This document shows, one piece after another, positions 59,150 to 64,000 of a stretch of DNA of 64,000 nt. A program made the translations under genes and the position numbers. Every line of letters begins with the position of its first letter. Within the stretch, counting starts at the first letter, position 1. Under the pieces are notes generated by a model that did no database searches, was not told the DNA's origin, and saw nothing but the letters and a program-made list of their open reading frames with translations. The stretch is from Corbicula japonica (Eukaryota; Mollusca; Bivalvia; Venerida; Cyrenidae), in the NCBI GenBank assembly GCA_038501625.1, contig JAZAYU010000012.1, positions 10,847,338 to 10,911,337 on the forward strand, read 5' to 3'.

Positions 59150-59345
59150 GAAATATGCATATCCGGAAATGACCACATCCTTCAGTCACAGCCTTCCCAC
59201 ACAGCGAAAAAGTAGAGAGGAGAGGAGAGCATGGTAATAAAATGATCAGTTTAAAAAAAGATGTCACAAACAATTTACGAAAGTGAGAACCTGAGAGGTT
59301 ACCTCCTTGGAACTGTCAGTGGCAATCTTATCACCTTAATCATTT
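59150..59345 (-). mobile_element. Fragment of the Penelope-like 3' end
   Basis: atatgcatatccggaaatga, agagcatggtaataaaatg, tgagaacctgagaggttacc and ggaactgtcagtggcaa. A further short fragment is at about 59852-59905. Confidence 0.75.
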
Positions 59346-59477
59346 ACTGTTCTCGTCTGTGTAACATGCTAAGATGAACTGGCGTACCTACATTTTATAC
59401 GTTTAGAGTTTTCTTTACTCGGTATGTTCCATCGTGTCTAGTTATATTAATATTTAACTGTTACATATTCATTACAG

Positions 59478-59720
59478 ATAAAGGCTTAGACTTCTCCAGT
59501 CAGATGACTACGACTCAGTCTGGTACATATTATTCTAATGATGCACAGTATGCTGTAGACAGAGTTAACAACTATGAAGTTAACACGTGCAGGTGTTGCA
59601 GTGTTGCCAAAGATACTTCGTACAGTGTTGCCAAAGATACTTCGTACAGAACCTGGTGGCAGATAGACCTTGCAAACGAATACCTTATTGATGCTTTATC
59701 ACTATATGGTCGTTCGGACA
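59478..59720 (+). CDS. Fucolectin-type (FTP/F5-8C-like) lectin domain exon
   Basis: Acceptor catattcattacag, donor gtaagt, 243 nt, phase 1-1. Encodes KGLDFSSQMTTTQSGTYYSN, then AVDRVNNYEVNTCRCCSVAK, and TWWQIDLANEYLIDALSLYG ending RSD. The A-DR-V-(N) segment, cysteines and WW.(I/V)DL....I..(L/V).(L/I)YGR(S/T)D are the fucolectin/tachylectin-4 pattern; such domains bind fucose. A 24-bp in-frame duplication (59600-59647) inserts eight residues in the loop before WW. The rest of the domain was not found with intact phase. The symmetric phase matches EGF exons, so this may be the N-terminal lectin of a related receptor. Confidence 0.78.
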
Positions 59721-60279
59721 GTAAGTAAATTCTCCAGTTACACATTCACTTTTCCGTTTAAAACCATATGTTATAAACATCTTCAATTTGACGTCAAAAG
59801 TAAAACTTATTTCTTTTATTTACTGATGATTGTGGCATTACCTTTAAAAATGTGAAATATGCATATCAAGAATCGCCACACTCAGAAAACACAGCCTCCT
59901 GTGTGAAGGAATATATAAAATTATATTAACATAATATTTCCTGATATTAGAAAAATAATAAACGTAGCTTATTGTTGTTATCGAGTGTAAAACTTGAACC
60001 ACAGTTATTTCTTGTAATATCTTTAATACGCGGCTTACTGGATAAAATGCATTAGAATTTAAGTTTCCCCAGACACTTACCGTACAGCCGGAGGATAAGG
60101 ATAGCAGTAAGTGTAAAAGATGAACCTTAATTTTGAAGACTGATATCGTCGGCTTCAGAATAATCTGTTGTTATAATGAAACATAGTTAAACAAGATGCC
60201 CGATATACAGTAGTACATGTAGAGGACAAATTAAATTCGGGTTAAATTTGTTGGATGTGTATTTGATTTTAAGGGAAAT

Positions 60280-60425
60280 ATTAAATAGATGTAAAGGGAA
60301 CTTTGAAAGGAACCAAACACTTCAAATATGAAAATATCACAGGCTCGGTTTGATTGAGCCTGTTCACGGGCAGTAATGGAAATGCATATAACAGCCCACG
60401 CCGCCAATGCCCGGGTTGAGCGCAA
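60280..60425 (+). repeat. Dispersed agatgaaaagggaac-type repeat, longest copy
   Basis: atagatgtaaagggaacttt, aaacacttcaaatatgaaaa, caggctcggtttgattgagc, ctgttcacgggcagtaatgg, and a tail cagcccacgccgccaatgcc ending gcgcaactcaat. Confidence 0.85.
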
Positions 60426-61334
60426 CTCAATATTTAAACCAATACACAGACCTATTTCGATCCATTCGAAACGATTGTATGCATCTGGCGGTGAACATGG
60501 AACCTTAAATGCGGTATTTTCAAATAAATTCCATGTGTTGGGTTGAAGTGATTTGGATAGTAATAGGAGGCTCTGCTATGTTGTAATGTCTAAAGCAGAA
60601 CTGACCATAGTTTAATATCCTTGCCAGCAATACAGAACAAAAAATAAAATGAAATATGCATTTATTAAAAGCCAAAAGCATAAAACACTTTTCACACAAC
60701 TTAACAGTTGAGACAAAACAGCAAAAGATCATTTTCAAACAAGCACACCACAATTTAATCTAGTTATATCTAAAGATTCTTGTTCGGAACTGTCAGTGGC
60801 AAAACACATTTGGTATATTATGTACATCTTACCTTCCTGATAACATACCAATGGCCATTCAAACGTCACATCTCGTTTAAAAATCGATATTTTTCCCATA
60901 TCCATTTATACAAAAAGAAATCAAATTAAACATTCAACACAAAATTTTTTGGCTGAAAGATTTGCGCCATTTTAATGGGTTAATAACAAATAACAGTGTC
61001 ATTTAATGTAAAAAAATAGTTTTATTTTTTTGCGTTTTTTATGCAATGTTTTGAAATGTGTCCTGGAATTTTGCTGATTAACCTGATCAATTTAATTCAA
61101 AATGACCGTACTAATATTATTTTTCGATTAAAAATTGAACAACCAAAGTTAATTGAAATATGCCGTGGGTTAGCGCAACACGGTTGTAAGTCACTTTTTG
61201 AAAAGTTTTCAGTATTAACAAAAAACAAATTTGTGATTCTTTTATTTGAAAGTTTATTCTTTTCTATTTATATGCACATGAAAAATATGTTCTAAATAAA
61301 CTAATAAAAAAAAGATATGTTAAAAAATAATTTC
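60426..61334. other. No gene recognised
   Basis: AT-rich sequence with an unassigned 84-codon ORF (61041-61295). A short Penelope-like fragment (ggaactgtcagtggcaaaac) is at about 60786. Confidence 0.45.
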
Positions 61335-61863
61335 CAAAAAAAGCAATATATGCATATCAGGAATCGCCACACTCACAAAACACAGCCTCCCCACGCAGCG
61401 AAAAAGAAGGGAGGAAGAGAGAGAGCGCATGTGTTATATAAGTATGTCAAATCAAATAGGACGCCACAAACAATTAACGAAGAAGAGAACCTTTGGGGAT
61501 ACCGCCTTGGAACGGTCAGTGGCAAAACAAATTGCCACTGGGGGTTTAAACCAGGTTCTAGGGTGCACCAACCTCACACTTGCCCCAACAGGTTCTCGTA
61601 TCACAAAACAAGTACAAGTTGTCTTGGTGAAATAACTCCAACCCACCCATCGGCTCAACAACGATGCATGCAAAAGCACACAAACATATAAAACATAAGA
61701 AGCTAATAGCATTGCAAAGCCAAAGGGTGGGTACTCAATGATCTTACCGAGACCAGAGCACCTGGAGCAAAATCAGCAAGAACACGATGACAGGGATAAA
61801 AGAAACAAATCGAGCTTTTAGGTTCTTTTAAGAAAAGATTTGCCCATAAACCTTCATAAACTC
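61335..61863 (-). mobile_element. 3' UTR region of the Penelope-like element
   Basis: Directly downstream (minus strand) of the RT frame and homologous to the orphan copies at 13085, 30905, 57113 and 59150. That identifies those copies as 5'-truncated insertions of the same family. The small ORFs in it are open by chance. Confidence 0.82.
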
Positions 61864-62924
61864 TTAAACCCCTGCCACCGTCGTGCAACCAAAGAGAGAA
61901 GCATAATGATCAACTGTAGATGGGTCAATCACCAGCCCTGCAGAGCGCTGTAGAATATCATGTTGGTAACCTTTCTTTTTAAATTTACAGATGGTTTTTA
62001 CGAAAAACTGGGAGAAATTAACATTGCCTTTGATCTTCTTAAGTTTATAAATTAAATCTCCATAAAAAACTGGCTGTGAAATACCTTGTTGCATTAGTGA
62101 TTTTAAACTGCACCTGTATTTATGAATTAGATCTGGGTATCGGCGATAAAACTTGCAAAAGGTTTTCCTTAATTTGTGATACCGAAAACCTTGTTTTAAT
62201 AATTTTTCTGTAATGCAAAGATTACGTTCATTGAAATCATTCACATTGTTGCAAGCTCTTGAAAAGCGAACAAGCTGTGAGATATAAACCCCGTAAGATG
62301 TTGCACGAGGAACATCGCCGTCTAAAAACGGAAAATTTACTATATTAAAATTTAAATCATCACTTTTATCATATATTTTAGTAGTAACGTAACCAGTTTC
62401 AATGGACAGATTTAGATCAAGAAAGTTTGCTTGCTTTTCTGAAGTATTCGCTTTATTCAGCTGTAGTTCTTTAGGATAAATCTTATTAACCAGTGATGGA
62501 AAGTGGTTATTATCTATATTTAATAAATCATCAAGGTACCTAGAGGTGTTGTTAAAAGCTGTAATAATATCATATTGATGTTCGGTAGAAAGAGATAACA
62601 TAAAGTCTCTTTCATAACAGTATAAAACAGATCAGCAACAAGGGGTGCACAATTAGTACCCATTGGAATGTCGATAACTTGTTTATTAATAGAGGTACCA
62701 AATTTCAAATAAATATTATCCAATAGAAATGAGAGCGCCTGGATAAGGTCTTGACAGGTCCATGAAGTATAATTATCATAAGAACCATCTTTTAAAAAAT
62801 GCTCTATGTTCATTACAAGCGATAAACGTTTTATTTTCTCTAGCAAAAGTTTTTTCAAAGGGGTATTTATAAATATATGACTAACAACCGTTTTCCACTT
62901 AAAATTGGACAGAAATGAGAACAA
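61864..62924 (-). pseudogene. Penelope-like reverse transcriptase, frameshifted
   Basis: Two overlapping minus-strand frames. The upstream one (62520-62924) contains SWTCQDLIQALSFLLDN and IPMGTNCAPLVADLF, an RT palm motif. The downstream one (61864-62601) contains CYERDFM-compatible sequence just before its first ATG, then FNNTSRYLDDLLNIDN (catalytic YxDD), FLDLNLSIETGY and a long C-terminal part (YGVYISQLVRFSRACNNVND, QQGISQPVFYGDLIYKLK). The frames meet at about 62620-62630, consistent with a one-base indel. The element is 5' truncated. Assignment to the Penelope-like group rests on general RT character and the tandem junction seen at 30900; no GIY-YIG domain was recognised. Confidence 0.78.
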
Positions 62925-63754
62925 TGTTTTAGTGCGAAAGAGATGTTACTCAGATAAAAGTTGAATTGGAAGAACATTTTTTGAAATGAAAAGAATATTT
63001 TATTTTAAATAACATCATTCATAAACATTCTTAAATTTAAGTGCTAAATGTATACTTATTTAATCTTATAATAATGATTTCGTAAGGGTTATAACTATAA
63101 TTTTACATACAGTTGTTAAATACATAAAACTATTACTAAAAATAAACTGTAATTATTTATTTGTGACTTTGCATGGTCGCTTTAGATTCTCATAAATATT
63201 TTATTCTTTACATTTCAAGAAATAATTGTTCTTTCACAAAACTCTAGTTAGTAAGTACTTTTTCAACTCAAATATATTGGACAAAAATTCAATTTTAACA
63301 TTTTCTTGCTGAAAGTATTGTACACTGAAAAATGTGTGTTTGTAACAAAGGAATTTATATTGCTAACATTAGACAGATGTGAATGCATTAGGTTTTAATT
63401 AAACATTCACAAAATCACCATTAATTCACAAATGTGTTAAGTTGCTAAAATATTAAAAATCAACTTTCATAAATTTTAATTTTGACTCTGCACAACTCAT
63501 CATAAAATATTTACAGTGTTATCGGGGATATCAACTGAAGCAAATTCCAAACAAATCTAATTATTCCACTTCTAACCCCATCCCATTATGGCTTGAGGTC
63601 ATTTTGATGCAAGAGAAATTTTGAAAGAAGGTAAATGATATGCAGATAAATGGACAATATTTTGTCTGCTGCATATTAAGTTAAATCAAATATCTGATTG
63701 AAACATGCACACAAATAAAAATGAAGTTTAACCCTTTCCTCCATAGATACAGCT
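62925..63754. other. No gene recognised
   Basis: AT-rich flank of the retroelement with no exon or repeat I could identify. Confidence 0.5.
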
Positions 63755-63970
63755 TTATTGCTAGGGTGAGCAGTTTAGATCCTGATCAGCTGGCACATTC
63801 TTGCCATCTGATCACGATCTAAACTGTTCGCTTTTTTATTTGTTAGGTTATCTCGGGCCATAATGTGACCAGTGCAGATCCTGATCAGACGGCACAGATG
63901 TGATCTGGATCTACACTGGTCACACATGCGTAAAAAGGCGTATAATATGGAGTAAAGGCTTAAACAATTA
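63755..63970. repeat. Dispersed gatcctgatcag family, best copy
   Basis: A hairpin (gcagtttagatcctgatcag ctggcaca / tgccatctgatcacgatctaaactgttcgc, split over the two arms) is followed by gtgcagatcctgatcagacg and gatctacactggtcacacat. Other copies: 48957, 54490, 56930 and a weaker one near 7141-7210. Confidence 0.85.
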
Positions 63971-64000
63971 TATAAAAATTTAAGACCTTTGAATACAACT

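Noticed and set aside
60073..60106. Possible second exon of the fucolectin domain (YSRRIRIAV frame)
   Set aside because: The phase required by the 59478-59720 exon reads into a TAA. The plausible lectin frame does not match, so the join is unsupported.
57254..61712. ORFs such as 57254-57469, 61317-61691 and 61452-61712
   Set aside because: All fall in the 3' non-coding part of the Penelope-like family and recur only because the repeat does.
1..64000. CRISPR array, operon, ribosome binding sites or bacterial genes
   Set aside because: Tandem units lack the spacer pattern, genes are intron-split and eukaryotic. No prokaryotic feature is supported.

Overview
This is eukaryotic nuclear DNA, most likely from a bivalve mollusc. 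It is AT-rich, the genes are split into short exons with GT-AG introns, and most of the window is repeats. Three things point to a bivalve: a receptor tyrosine phosphatase with EGF-like repeats, a fucolectin-type (FTP/F5-8C-like) exon, and CR1-like and Penelope-like retroelements mixed with many inverted-repeat elements. The species assignment is inference. All coordinates, splice sites and identities were read by eye, and no database was searched.

Coding content. (1) 1225-3620 (-): three phase-compatible exons of a CaRF/ALS2CR8-like protein; the 3' part lies outside the window or was not found. (2) 6311-8215 (+): weak evidence for a short unknown gene that runs into a CR1-like retrotransposon fragment (to about 9125). 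(3) 11890-27002 (-): the main gene, a receptor-type protein tyrosine phosphatase. Twenty-one exons join in one open frame of 823 codons plus stop: three EGF-like domains (one 138-nt exon each), a transmembrane segment, a catalytic phosphatase domain D1 ([13 protein letters not shown] loop), and a shortened D2 whose signature is degenerate (ICDRDGFTRCG). The 5' end is lost in or beyond a 500-N gap (27235-27734). (4) On the + strand, an EGF-like exon (44014-44148) and a fucolectin-like exon (59478-59720), both phase 1-1. They suggest further genes of the same modular family, but no complete gene can be built.

Repeats. Three long inverted-repeat (foldback) elements stand out: 40301-42820 (arms about 1.17 kb, TACAAT on both sides), 45979-48715 (GTTTA on both sides) and 49839-53148 (GTA on both sides). 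There is also a 161-bp near-perfect hairpin (22411-22571), a 506-bp terminal-inverted-repeat element with an AGTAG duplication (1960-2465), and a pogo-like 770-bp element with TA duplication (45072-45841). A Penelope-like reverse transcriptase (61864-62924, -) is frameshifted, and 3' fragments of its family recur at 13085, 30905, 57113 and 59150. Further repeats include a 57-bp and an 87-bp minisatellite, several 96-300 bp tandem arrays, tRNA-derived SINE-like copies, and dispersed families, one of them carrying the palindrome CACGGCGAAGCCGTG.

The phosphatase gene is the only near-complete functional unit. Its layout suggests a cell-surface lectin/EGF receptor signalling through D1. The surrounding DNA is largely nested, non-autonomous transposon material.
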